DNA of 64,000 bases from Austropuccinia psidii (lineage: Eukaryota > Basidiomycota > Pucciniomycetes > Pucciniales > Sphaerophragmiaceae). Numbering within the stretch: the first letter of the stretch is position 1; each line of letters starts with the position of its first letter. The DNA is taken from contig JALGQZ010000006.1 in NCBI GenBank assembly GCA_023105745.1, forward strand, positions 31,573,686 to 31,637,685. Reading direction: 5' to 3'. Positions 12,481 to 25,117 of the stretch are shown piece by piece. The notes below the pieces were generated by a model. The model saw only the letters and a list, made by a program, of their open reading frames with translations. It searched no databases and had not been told where the DNA came from. The translations under genes were made by a program, and so were the position numbers.

Positions 12481-13000
12481 TATTTTCTGATAACTAATTC
12501 CTCCCCCCTTTCTGGGTAAACATTGTCCCAACGTCAAAAAGCATTTGTGAGGGTTTTCAGGTGTCCAGGGTGGTAGGTGATTGTGAAATGAAATTATGAA
12601 AGGAATTCAGCCCAGTGAGCTTGAAAGAAAGTGAGAATCTTTGATGACATAAAGTATTTAAGTGAAGAGTGATCAGTGAGAACTTCAAAAGAGGAAGAAA
12701 GAGAGAGAATAAAATCTCTCCAGTGCTTGAGAGCCCTGACTATGCTAAGGAGTTCCTTTTCATAAATTTCATAATTGAGCTCTTCTGGAAGAATCTTGCG
12801 GCTATCAAATGCAATGGGATGTTTTCCTGAGTCAGAAACCTAACTCAGTACAGCACCCAAGGCATAATCTGATGCATCAGTATCTACAATGGTGGGTAGA
12901 GAAGGATGTAAGTGAGAAAGGATTGAAGCAGCGTTGAAAGCCTCTTTGAGTTGATGAAACTGTCTTAGAGCTTCCTCATTGAGGGGAAAACATGAATCTT
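12481..13000 (-). pseudogene. Chromovirus RNase H remnant
   Basis: The RNase H start reads VDTDASDYALGAVLS, ending at a stop at 12840. Beyond the stop the same family wording continues with [30 protein letters not shown] and [10 protein letters not shown], down to about 12640. The catalytic Asp, Glu and Asp segments are all visible, but split by stops. Confidence 0.85.
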
Positions 13001-13720
13001 TCTTGAAGAACTCTGTGAGTGAACTAATAGTCTTTGAATAATTCCTGATGAAATGGCGGTAGAAGTTTGCAAAACCAAGGATTAACTGAAGAGCCTTGAG
13101 GTTTCTTGAAGGAGGCCAATTGAGAATTTGCTGGAATTTTGTGTGGTCCATTTTGAGGCCTTCAGAAGAAAAAACATAATTTGACCAATCCACACTTGAG
13201 ACATGGAAAAGGAACTTGAACGCCTTGGCAAAAACATTATTGGCTCTGAGTCTGGAAAGAACAGTGGACACATGAGTGACATGTTCTTCCTCAGACTTGG
13301 AAATAACCATAATATAATCGAAACAAAAACCACATAAACATTTAAAAGATCAGAAAAAATATCATTGACAAGATCTTGAAAAGAGGAAGGAGAATGTTTG
13401 GGCCTAAATGGCATACCCAAGTACTCATAGCTGCCATATTTAGCTCTAAAAGCTGTCAAATGTTCATCAACTTCCTTAATTCTGAGCAGGTTACATGCAC
13501 CATGCAAACAAATCTTGGAGAAGATAGAAGAGCCATTAGAAACAATGAGAAGCTTATTCATGGGAGGAAAAGGATATTTGTTCTTCCTAGTAACAGCATT
13601 GAGTTTGCGGTGATCAACACACAAACAGAGGCCACCATCTTTATTTTTGACAAAGAGGACAGGTGCTCCTGTTGAAGAGGAGCTTTTTTGCATGAAAACT
13701 TTCTCTAAATTCTCTTAAAT
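12900..13720 (-). pseudogene. Chromovirus reverse transcriptase remnant, catalytic motif broken
   Basis: Two overlapping open pieces (13082-13693 and 12840-13310) cover most of RT. The first holds GAPVLFVKNKDGGLCLCVDH and the LGMPF segment; the second starts inside the catalytic loop with MVISKSEEEHVTHV and continues through LILGFANFYRHFI. The join falls exactly at the YxDD catalytic site (about 13320-13300). A frameshift occurs there, and in the best frame the second Asp reads Tyr (DYIMVIS). RT activity would be lost. A further frameshift near 13690 separates RT from the upstream linker. Confidence 0.9.
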
Positions 13721-14560
13721 TTAGGCCCTGAGTGTACCTGAATCTTGGTTTGATAAAGAGTAGATCACCTTCAACTGGAGGTAGAGACCCTTCCAGATCA
13801 ATATCATGATCACAGGCCCAGTGAGGAGGGAGTTTCTCTTCCTTCACCTTGGAGAATACATCCAAATAATGGTGATAAGAAGAAGGAACAACCTTCATCA
13901 CAGTTTCTATTTCTTCTGGCTCTTCTTCTTCATCCCACAACTCCTCCAGGGAGTCATGATAATATGAAGGAGGAAGGTCCAAATTCCCAAGGAAGAGATG
14001 AATTGAAGCTACAGAATTATCTTCTCCAAAATCTTGAATCTCTTTGAAGACTTCATCTCTAGATGATAGTAGTGAATGTAGTGAATTAAAGGAAGGAATA
14101 TTGATAGAAGGTGGGAATGATGGTGTTCTAGAATCACCAACCATAGCTGCACATGATGTGGCATAAGAAAATTCATTACTGAAAGATTTAGAAGGATCAT
14201 AATAGTCCATAAAATAAGCATCAAAGATGATCAGCCCTTGCCTCCAATAAATAGATGGATTAAAATGATTAAGAAAATAAAAGCCCAATATGAGGTGTTC
14301 TCCCTTGGGAGTATCAATGACTAAAAAGTTGCATTAAAAGCTTTGGAAGGAAGGGAGCTCAACCATATATTTAGTATGGTCAGTCACCCATAAAGAAGGG
14401 AACTCATAGGAGTCCAAGATGATAAGAGGAATCTTCTATGGGAGTTCTGAAATGGTCAAAGAATATTTTTGAACAAACTGCTTTGCAATAAATGAGTTGG
14501 TAGTACCTGAATAAATAAGAATACTGTAAAAGAAATCAGAGAGAGAAGAAAAAACAAAAA
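13641..14560 (-). pseudogene. Chromovirus protease and protease-RT linker remnant
   Basis: The open piece at 13641-14288 holds the acidic linker between protease and RT, ending with the segment before RT (PPHWACDHDIDLEGSLPP). Upstream, at about 14530-14460, the minus strand reads ILIYSGTTNSFIAKQFV, the aspartic protease active-site segment. There the expected Asp of D-S/T-G is replaced by Tyr, so the protease is dead even without the stops. Confidence 0.85.
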
Positions 14561-14639
14561 ATTTGAGAACATTCTTGACACTGTTATTCATAATTCACAA
14601 TTGTGCTCTGTATGGAAAACAGTGAAGACCATTGAACAC

Positions 14640-15120
14640 AACATGATCTTCACTCAGTATTTTCCCTGGCTGGGAAATTCGCCTGATGGTTGGGCAAGCT
14701 GGTTTTGAGGCCTTTTGAAACAAGCCTCAAGACTATTCTTCCCACAAAAATAGGCACAAAAGCCCTTCTTGACTCTTCTTTCTTTTTCAGAACCCATCAG
14801 CTTGAAGTCCTTATTCAGCAAAGAAGAATGGGGCTTGTCCCTCTTCTGAAAATGAGAATTTTTCTTCCTCTTTTGATTTGAACTTGAAGAATTTTTAGAA
14901 TGAGAAGAAACTGACTTTGAGGCCTCAGGCTTCTTCTCTTTTAAGTTATTCCTTTTCCTTTGCCTCTCATGGTACCTGGTACCAACCTCAAGGGTAATGT
15001 CCATTAAGTATTGAAGGGAATCAATTGTTGAAGGAGTGGAGGCCAATCCCTTCCTGAAATGATGGATGAGAGCTCTTTCACCCCAATATCCAATTGTTGA
15101 AACTAGACTTCTGAAATCAG
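14640..15120 (-). pseudogene. Chromovirus gag C-terminal remnant (degenerate zinc knuckle)
   Basis: An open piece of 130 codons at 14654-15046 reads through a Ser/Lys-rich basic linker to CAYFCGKNSLEACFKR. The zinc knuckle should be CX2CX4HX4C. Here the spacing of the Cys residues is altered and the His is missing. Upstream to about 15120 the frame continues (HHFRKGLASTPSTIDSLQYL), which is typical Gag wording. The N-terminal Gag beyond 15120 is not recognisable. Confidence 0.8.
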
Positions 15121-15129
15121 AAATTTATG

Positions 15130-17250
15130 AAAATACATGTCCACCTTCTTTCATTCTTAAGGAATCCAACTATGCTTCCATATTTACAAGCTTTGATTTT
15201 AAATCAAATTTTACAATGATAATTTTTCTATTATAATATTCTTTTCTGAAAGGTCTTTTTCAAAAAACATGACAGATTATTTTTTTATGACTTGGAATTT
15301 ATTCTTTTAAGAATATATTTATGCATTCACTTCTAACATACTCAATCATGAAACTAGTAATTTAAGTATATTTTATTAAGTTTTCCTGATGGCTAATATT
15401 TCAAAATGAGAATTCAGATATTTGAATATCATTTTCTTAAATTTTAGAAAAATTCATTCCATTTCAAAATCTATAAATCTAATGATACTTTTATAAAGAA
15501 AATTACATGAAGGAAACATTGATTCCTCTTTCAAACAAAGAGAACAATTTTGACCATAACAATTTTAGAGCAAATGAAAAAATTCTTTTATGCTATATCT
15601 ATAATATTTATTAACTTTTTAAAACTCATCTATTGGTCAATTGGATTGTAACATGGCAATTGTGAAAGACATTTCCTTATTCTTCTTTTGTAAATTAATC
15701 TCTTTATTAATATCTTTCTCTTCAAAGGTATGCTGTGATTGAATTAATATTTCTTCAAACTCAATATCCTTCAGCTTTTTCTCCCTTTAGCATGAAATTT
15801 CCATCTCTTTGATTGCCTGACCATTCTTCATTACACTCATTTGCACCTCTTTTCCTTCACCCCATTTTTCCTTTTCCCACTCTAATTTTGACTGTTTACT
15901 TTATTTAAAGTCTAAAATTTTAAATTTAATTGAAGTTTACTCTCTTTTTTTCATTAATCAATGAGGCAAAGGATGGTGATGATGAATTTTCAGCTTTTAT
16001 ATAAGCCCCACTTTTGGGGTTAAGGTTCTTATTTGAATCACGCTTTTCACCTTTTGACAATGAGGTATATGAGTGGATCTGAGGTTTATTGGTAGAAAAT
16101 ATATCATAATTCTCAATTTAAGATAAATTTTCTTCAATTTCTCTCATTCATTTATGAGATTAATTATTTTCTAAGCTCATTGGGGGTGACTTGTTTCTCT
16201 GTAAGCCATGTTTTCCTCAGTCTTCTCACATTTAAAAATTGAAAAAACATAATGACATACTAATGTTTCATTGGTATTAGTATGATAAATTTTATTATGA
16301 TTCTCACTTATTCCCCCTCATTTGATTAGGGTAGGACTTAAATAAATATCCTACAAAGGTATTCAAAATGAGAATCTTTCTTTTTTCAAATATTAAATTC
16401 TTAATTTTGCCTCCTCCCTATCACTTTTTCTTTATGGTTCTGGAAAATCAAAAGTGGAAATCCGTGTAATATTGGGTTTTCTTCAAAATAATTCATCCAT
16501 CTGCCAATACAAAGAACAAATTGATTCCAGCTTTGGCTCCATTATTTCTATACCTTTTTCCAAATCCTTTCCATTTACTCCTGATCCTGTTTATTATTTC
16601 TATTGTTTTGAAACAATGTACTTTCATTCATATTTTCTCCATCTGTCACTCAAGTTATTGGCTGAGAGGTTCAAACAATCTTTTAATTTTTTATTCACCT
16701 CAGCTGCAATAAATTGAAAGTCTTGTTGTTTTGATTATGGTAGTTTCCCTTCTGAAGTTTTTCCAGATACTCAAAATAAAGAATCAAGCTGATTCTTCAA
16801 TTTCAGACAGTTTATTATTGCTAAGTAATCTTCTGTTGTTAAGTTTATTCATGGTTTTCTTCATTTTTTTCTGCTTTTTATGAAGTGGATGATTGTTTTC
16901 ATCCCATTATGTATCAGAAAAGATTTTTTAAAGCCAAATTGATAAAAAAAATATGATCTAATGTATTTTTTAATGGATACTTAGATAAATCCATAACTGA
17001 ATGATACTCTCCTTTTTGGGAAAGAAAATTACAAAACTAAACTTAATTCAATATTTTATCCAAAGAAGAGCATTCAAATTTACATAAATAAAGAATTTTC
17101 ATCGCAAAAATTAGGAGTTTTCAATGGGGAATTTTCTGTAAAAACTGGATTTCTTTGTTTTTGAATTTTCTTAATTTTGAGATCTATTATATTTTATATT
17201 TAAATCATCAATATTTTAATATAATAATATTTAATATATATATATTTCAA
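15130..17250. other. AT-rich region, no gene recognised
   Basis: Only short open pieces are present (the longest is 87 codons, at 16454), and none resembles a known domain. By position this should contain the N-terminal gag, leader and 5' LTR of the chromovirus, but I see no alignable signal. Confidence 0.5.
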
Positions 17251-20200
17251 GGCTTGAAATAAGTCTCAGTTGGGTAACAAGTTTGTCTGACCCACTCAAT
17301 GTGTAAGCTTCACAAAAACGCATTTTATTCTATTATGTTTTAACTTGGAAAGCTAAGGAATTTAAATGTAACAATAGAGTACCAGTTTGACTCATTTTAT
17401 AGTACTAAATATCATCCATAAAGCTACTTGAAACTTCCATGATGAAGAATTTGGAGTAATTACCAACGTCCTTTTTATAATTAATACCAACAAATAGCTT
17501 ATAATCCTTTGATTAATAAGAATATCAACTCTCCGAACCGAAAATTTTGAAGTTAAAAAGGTTTGTTTATGTAGTATTCCTAATCAAATCAAGGATTAAA
17601 TAAAAATAATCTTCCAGAGATAAATCTATTGAGATTTGAATATCTTTTACTCAAATATTTTGATTATGCTAGTTAAATCTGTAATTCCATTGCAATACTA
17701 AATACCTTATCAATGGGATAAGCCACAGAAAAACTTTTTCTAATTTACAAGTCAGATTCATACTCATACAAATATTTAAAAACGCCCGTTCAGCTTTAGA
17801 GCTAATGGGCTAAGTCTCATATTGAAGTAAAACATAGAGGGCCATTGGCCTCATTATTTGGCCATTCTTTGACACATTTCAAATTAGAAATTGTTTCAAA
17901 TCTCAACAAACCTCTCCATGGGAGCTTTATTTTACCACTTTGAGAAAATAATATGTTTGACAGAGGTTGAAGATACTGGAATGGCTAGATATTTGTGAGC
18001 TATTTGTCTCAAGTTGGGAAAGATATTATTGAACATCTTCTTCTGAGAGAGGTATATATAAGTATGTATCAATTTAATTAAAAATATGGCCAAAAGTTAA
18101 GTCATACCTTCCAATGATTAATTAGTGACTCATTCTACAAACTTTGAAGAAAATTATTAAGATATTCTTCCAGTTCATTTGTATTTTTCTTTTTTGTAGC
18201 CATGCTGGAGGGAGCAGTTGAAATCATAGGTATGCTATTAATGAAAGTGTCTTATTGTTTTGAATTTTAGGCTACTAATTCAGGCTTGGTTTTATTATCT
18301 TCTTTGGTGTGTTGCATGAGTGTTTATTTTATTTTATCATATTGAAGTGTCAAGGCTTCAAGGGCTGAATATGCTCTATCTTCTTTTATTCCTAGTTTTT
18401 CAAATTCTGATTTCCCGAATAGTGGGTACAATACAGTTAATATTATTAGTCCTTTATTTTTTATCTAGATTTGATAATATTTTTTGGCTTTATTCAAAGA
18501 AGAGATGAAAGTATGTCTCTAGTTTTTATGGGTAATGGAAGTGGAAGGTTAATTTGATTCAAAAAATGCGATCACCATCACATCAGTTGAAGATTGGCTC
18601 CATGAAAGGAATAATTTTGCATACTAGGTCATATAGTTTGTATTTATTTCCCTTGGTTGTCTGGGTGAGCTTTTGTAATGAAGTTTTAAGCTGTTGTGCA
18701 TACCTGATCTGTTACACAAAGATATTCAAGCTTGTTGAAGGAATAGAAATTGGCCAATGTTTGGGATCCATTTCTTCATTGAAAATCCTTTGGAAAGTAT
18801 TATTCTGATTGGTTGAACCACAAATAAAAGTTCAGAGATCTTCTACAACCTGAACAACAGATTTATTTTTGGAATATGATTTTAAAAGAATGACATAATT
18901 ACATTTTATTCCATATCATACGGAGAATAAATCTTACACATACTTTAGTGTGATCTTGAATGGATCAAGGATTGAATATTTGGTTCATAACTTCAACCAA
19001 CTTCCTGAGTCTCCAATATTGGTTCCTTTACTTTCTAGGATTTTGAGGGTGAAGTTTTACTCCTCCTAGTACAATATAACATTGAAATCATAAGAAATGT
19101 AATTATGAAACAAAGTCATTGTAATAAATGTATATTATACAAAATCATATTCAATTTTTTTATTGTTATACAAGGAAAAAATCCTCTTCTGTGCTATAAA
19201 CCTTTTACTTGGCTTGACAATGTACATATTTTTATTCAAAATCTACATCCTCATCATTCGATTCACGCATTTTTTCCGATAATTCTTCGAAAATAATTGA
19301 TATGGAATTACAGGAAAACTGGTAATATTGCTTGATGGTTAGCCATTTAATTCCTATTATGGCATACTTTTGCAGTAGTTAGTTTATAATTGTGTTATTT
19401 TTGCTTTCATTGTTTTCCATAATTAAAAATAAATTGTAAAACACACCTTGTTTTTCAATTTTAGTTCAAACGCAATTGGCTAATACCTGACCTGTATGAG
19501 CTCCTCAAAACCTCCCAGAAATATAAATAATTAACTATGAAAATTTTGCATATAATAAGAAAATCTGATTCCTTATCTCAAATTCCAAAAAATTGCAATT
19601 TAACTTCATATCTTTGGGTGAGATCCACTAAATACCCAGAGCTATGTTGCTCTGTCTTTTGTGCTAAATATATCTCTCCAGATACTCATTTTTGTTCTAT
19701 CTGGATGTTTATTAATCAATTTTAATAACTTCTCCTTCCATTCAACATATATTGACTCTGAAGTACTTTTAAATATTTGTAGTGATGACCAAGGAAACAT
19801 AGGGGCAATCTCTCCTAGTAACAACTGTGTTTGTGGTGAATCAAAAATTTTAAAATTTACCTTAATGGATAAAAGTCTCTCTATAATCCTATATAATTAG
19901 ATTGTATTGATGTTGGATTTCTGTTGGTATTTTTCATTTGGAAAAATCAACCCTGGAGCTTGGTGTTCTCATTCTTTCAAAATTCCTTGACAAATGCTAC
20001 AATTCTTGTTAATATTTGAGCAATTCTTTCTTAAAAAGATTTATTTAATACTATCACATAGTTTATATTAATCCTTGATAGTTTTTTTAAAAAGTATTCA
20101 TATGACTTAAATACAGTCCCAAAACTGGAAATGATATTGAAACATTAATTTATTGGTATCCCATACACCTTTAGGTTTTAAAAGATATATTTAGCTATAG

Positions 20201-21218
20201 CATGAACTGTGAGAGAAAAAAAAGAGATTTTACAACAATGATATTGAAGTAAGAATACCCCAAATTATTGTTAAACAGAATATAAGATTTCAATTTTTTT
20301 TAGAATGATTTTTGGTAGCTTATTATGTAAGTTCAGTTTCTGATTCAACATTAGTTTAATCTTAATATTAATTATTTTTATCCAAAGATGTTTATTCAGT
20401 TTCTGTTTCAATTCCATACATTTCTTTAATTGAGTGATAAATTTATTTATTACTTGAATTTATGTATCAGTCACTTCATTAAAATACTAATATCAAATTA
20501 TTTAGCTAAGATATTTGATAATCTTTTATGTTGAAGAGTTGGAAAAATAGACTTATTATCATTTTTATATGATAATAAGAGACTTTTATGATCTTTGATA
20601 TCAAATTATTTATAGTTCGTAATTGAGTATTACAGACTTACTTTTATAGAAAAAACCTCGATTATATTCAGAGACTAACCCACTGTAAAATTTCAAATTC
20701 AAAATAAAATATTTTTCAACCCCAAGTTATATTTACATATATACGTTTTGAGAATATTTTTGTTCCATGTCATGAGTGGGCTAAAGTTTTGGATAGTTAC
20801 ATTTCATGATTTCTTGACTTCTTGATATAGTTACAGTGAATACAAACAGTTATTTAGCTTTAAGCTATGAGTTAAGCTGAAGATTGGTTGTGAAATTTGT
20901 GTCATCTTCAGTCAGAATTGAAATTTATTAACATTTTCTTGACACAATGTTTATTCTTTGGTTGAAATAATAGTGATAAAATGTTACAGAATTATAATTA
21001 AAATTTTGAATTATTCCAACTGGTTAGGAAGATGGAAAAATATGGTAACAGTCCAACTTGATTCATTTAGAAAATTCACAAACGTTTATGTAAGATCTTC
21101 TGTAATTACAGTATACAGAATCTAGCCCATATTCACTCATACGCATATTCTCAGCTCTTTGGCCAGATCTTGATTACTTACCAAAGCATACTTTCAATTG
21201 TCAAAAACTCAATAAAAA
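17251..21218. other. Intergenic AT-rich region, no gene recognised
   Basis: There are scattered open pieces of 60-84 codons (18320, 18554, 19105, 19537 and 19661, plus strand). None has a domain, a signal-peptide-like start, or a base composition different from the surroundings. I see no clear TE domain. They are more likely chance frames or very old repeats than genes. Confidence 0.5.
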
Positions 21219-22185
21219 ATGCCACCACTTGAAGCTTGCATAATCAGAATTATCGACATACTTATGGATGATGATTATGAAGAGCTCAAACTCTTAACTA
21301 AAACTACCAATACTGAGAAGAAAACTTGTACATACATTCTACATAAAAAATGCTTTGGGGAAGAAAGATTATACAAAAATTACTTTCAAGAAAACAGAAC
21401 CTACAAGGATTATCATATACCAAAGTCTCTTTTTGTTGAAATTTCTTAAACTTCAATTTCACACAATTATTTTTGGAGACAAATTTTTTTAATTTTTTAT
21501 CTATTTTTTTAATTTGTGTTATTTTCAGTTAAAAAATTAATATTTTAGGATTTCTTAATGAAAACAGGATTATCAACATACTGGAAAGTTTCCTCGGCCT
21601 TTGTCAGTTAGCATATGGGGTCACTGCTGACCCAACAGATCAATGTCTTATACTGAGAGAGACTAAATCTGTGGTCTTTCTGAAAGCATTTGCAAAAGGT
21701 ATTGTTTCTATCTATGGTGAACAGTATTTATTCCCACCAAGCCCTGATTAACTGAATAGTATCACCCCAGAATATTAGAAAGAGGCTTTCCGGGCTATTT
21801 AGGAAGTCTTGATGGTATGAACTGGGCATTAAAAACTTCCCAAAAGCATGGGCAGGTAAGCTTCAAGGAAAAGGTATATAAAAAAGAAGTAATATTAGAG
21901 GCAGTAGAATCTGAAATTCTATTTATTTGGAATGCTTTCTTTGGGACTCTTTGTGCACTCAATGGAATCAATTTTTTAAATAGAATTTCATTGTTTAAAA
22001 ACTGCTTGAAAAGTTATTTTTTTATTTCAATTTATTCTCAGGTTTACTGTTTTTTTATAGTAATTAAAAAAACAGATGAAATAAAAATTGAATGTAAATT
22101 AGTACAAAAATGGATCTTTCCTTGTGGATGGAATATACCCAAATTGAACATTCTTGGTAAAACTCTTTCCTCATTCTCAGTGTGA
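21219..22185 (+). pseudogene. Harbinger/PIF-type transposase (nuclease) remnant
   Basis: Three segments in order form a broken transposase. At 21219-21446, 76 codons start MPPLEACIIRIIDILMDDDY. At 21548-21751 the frame reads LCQLAYGVTADPTDQCLIL, then LKAFAKGIVSIYGEQYL, to a stop. From about 21765 another frame reads ERGFPGYLGSLDGMNWALK, then QKHGQVSFK, VILEAVES and LFIWNAFFG. The last two match the PIF/Harbinger DDE nuclease order: a helical region, the GSxDxMxW segment with the first catalytic Asp, a Lys-His-Gly segment, then the LEAV...WxAFFG core. The later catalytic residues are not preserved. Terminal repeats were not found. Confidence 0.8.
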
Positions 22186-25117
22186 GGCTGAAAAATTATT
22201 TTCAAAAAGGCAAGAGATAACCAGAAAGGAAATTTATCAAGAAAAATGGGCTATAATAATTAGATCATTCCAATTTTTCTCATTCAAATTTATTTTTGAG
22301 ATCATTCACTGTTGCATCATTTGATGTAACTTTATTATTGAACATAAAAAAACTATAATTTCTTTTTAATTGGATCATGCACTAGATATTCAACTAGGGT
22401 GAATCCATCACATAATGATCCTCATCTATTCTATACATTCAATCAATACCCTCAACATAATAATACTTTAAAAAATCAATGTCTCAATCATCAGCTAACT
22501 AAAGATTTAAATATATAAAAATTTTATTCAACATGGAATTAAAAAGTAAAAAATGATTTGTCTCAATTTTAAGTTTACTTTTCATATTTTTGATTTATTA
22601 TTTGTTTCATTAATTTTAATATTTCCTTAATTTCATTTTCTTCCAGATCATCTTGACATGAGAATCATTGTTCAATTTTCAATAGCTCCTTTTCTTCCCT
22701 GGAACTATTTTTCATAGCCTCTATATTTTTATCACAAATTTCCAAGGCACAATTCTAACTCTAAGTGCATATGCTTTAATTTCGTTAATCTTTTTGGTTT
22801 GTTTTAAGAGGTTGATTGGAAATTGTTTTCAGAGGGAATTATTTGTTTTTCATTTTGAGTTTCTGATGGTTTTGATTGTCTGGAACTTTCCAAAAATTCT
22901 ACAATTGAAGCTTGTTTTTTTTGAATTTAATCTTTATTGAGCCCATTTGGGTAAATTCTAAACTCCTTCCTAAGCTATTTTTAGCTTAAATTTTAACCCC
23001 TTTTTGTTTACTTGATACACCTATTTTTCCATTTTAATCCAATCAGATGGAAATTATACACTTGGAGGACTTGTAACTAGCCTATTATAAATAGGTAAAA
23101 GCTTAAGAATGGCTGTATTCAAAGCCAGACATCTATTTTTTTTGAAAAAAAAAATTCAGATTCAGTAAAAGCCTGACCGAATTCAAATTTGATCAGAGTA
23201 ACCCTCATGTATGTTTCTAAAAGAATTGAAGTTCTCTGCCAATTTAACATAGAATTTTTTGCCTGTTTGATTTGTTCCAGCTTCTGGCTCTTGGCTAACA
23301 TGTAGAAAAGATTTTACAAGTTGTTCTTCTTCAAAAGGAAGCTAGTTTGGTGAATGGTTTTTTGTTTTTACTCCACAAGAATTTTTAGCCATGTTTAAAA
23401 TAAAAGTAGAGAAATTTGAAATTGAAAGAAGTGTTACCAAAGGGCTTGGTTGGCTCTGTAAGTGGATGATAAATTTATGTTCCTCCTGTAGAATTCCATG
23501 GAATTCTTTCTGTACAGAATGTGATAAAGCATACAAGTGTGAGAGAATTGGTTTATTTTCTGTAAAAGCTCTTTAAGGAATGCATTTACAGAAATTTTTG
23601 TGAATTCTCTTACACACAGTGTGATTTATTTGACCTTGCTGTTGTATTAGTTGTACTTTCAACAATACAAAGCATCAAGAAATCCAAATTAAAAACTAAA
23701 TAGATTATAAAAAAAAATTGATATGCATAACACATTACCAGAACATTTAAGATAATAATTTCTATTTACTTTTAATTTATATATTTTTTAAGGTATGCTA
23801 ATATCACTTTTGGGGAGTTTAATAATATAATAGTAATCAGATATCAAAACAAGTAGCTGTACCCAATTTGAACAGTTTAACTTAATATGATCTGTAAGTT
23901 GAGTTTGGGAAAGGTGTAAAATTAAATTGGGAAGTGGTAAAGTGATGTTGTCTCATTGTCAAGAACTCTTGTCTCATTGTAAATGAGTTTTGGGCAAATT
24001 TCCAAAAGTTGTTGACCATTTGTCAACTTTAGCTTGGTTTGTTTCAAAAAAGTAAGCCACATGACTCAGATGATTGTACTGTGTAAGATCTCAGAGCATC
24101 AAAGTCATCAGTGAAAAAAATGATCAACGCACTTGCCTGATTTTATGGAAGCCAGCCAAGATTCACTTCAAAGTTGGACTATTTGAATTCATTTTTCAAG
24201 TAATTTAGTCTGCCTGTCCATTTATTTGTCTACTGGACATGTGTGAATTGAAGGCAGGCTAAACTCACTTTACGCACCATATATTTGATGAGTAAAATTA
24301 AAAGTTTTTTAAACACATCTTATTTGAAACGTGCCAGAACTTGTCAGTAGATAACACTTGCAATGTAATATTGCATAATCATTCCATGCATACCAATTGT
24401 ACTGACCAATACAGTAATCTGATTCATTCAGAAAAACACAATATTTTTCTTATTTGTCAAAATGCAGGACATTTTTTCATATGTTGATAGTCGTTGTTGG
24501 TTGCAACAGTTTTCAAACTCAGGTTATTTCAGGATGAGAATTTTCTCAAAAAAACTCATCTTCGTGCACTGCTAACCTTAATATTTCCAAAAATGACAAC
24601 CTAGGTATACCCCAACAGCCCTGAAATTCATATTCCAGGGATGGATGGGCCTTCACTAAAGCAGGCTTTATTTAATCTACATTCTTGTTTTCTTGAGGTT
24701 CTTATGCTACTTTGGTTTGAGATCATGTCATTGTTCTGCATGAAGGTTGACAGCTCTACACTTTTCAGTAAGTTGAAAAACCCAACTAAACGGTGTCGAA
24801 GATGTCTTTAAAATTATTATTAATCATGATTATTATAACAAGAAAAAAACACATACACAAATACAAAAATAGTGATGATAGTATGCAATTTTTCGTAGTA
24901 GAATTTTAAATTAAAATGTACTTGTGTTTCTGAGCTTGATTTCAAAAACAAAGTTGTTTAGTTTGAATGATTTCATATAATGATAACAATAATCACGTTT
25001 TTTACAACAAAATTACTGAATAAACTGTCCTTGGAAGAAATTGAAGCAAAGAATATTTTTTATCTAAAATCAAAGCGTATTTCTACCATTATTAGGAATA
25101 ATGCTACTAAAAACGTT
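22186..25117. other. SEC8 downstream region, no gene recognised
   Basis: This region is AT-rich with several open pieces under 65 codons on both strands, none with a recognisable domain. It contains two clear inverted repeats near 24005-24030 and 24204-24263. The stretch nearest SEC8 should contain its 3' UTR; I see no strong polyadenylation signal that I would defend. Confidence 0.5.

Noticed and set aside
13376..13675. 99-codon plus-strand frame
   Set aside because: It is antisense to the chromovirus RT remnant.
18320..18808. Possible small secreted proteins at 18320 and 18554
   Set aside because: Hydrophobic composition comes from AT-rich DNA. There is no clear signal-peptide plus Cys pattern and no codon bias different from surroundings.
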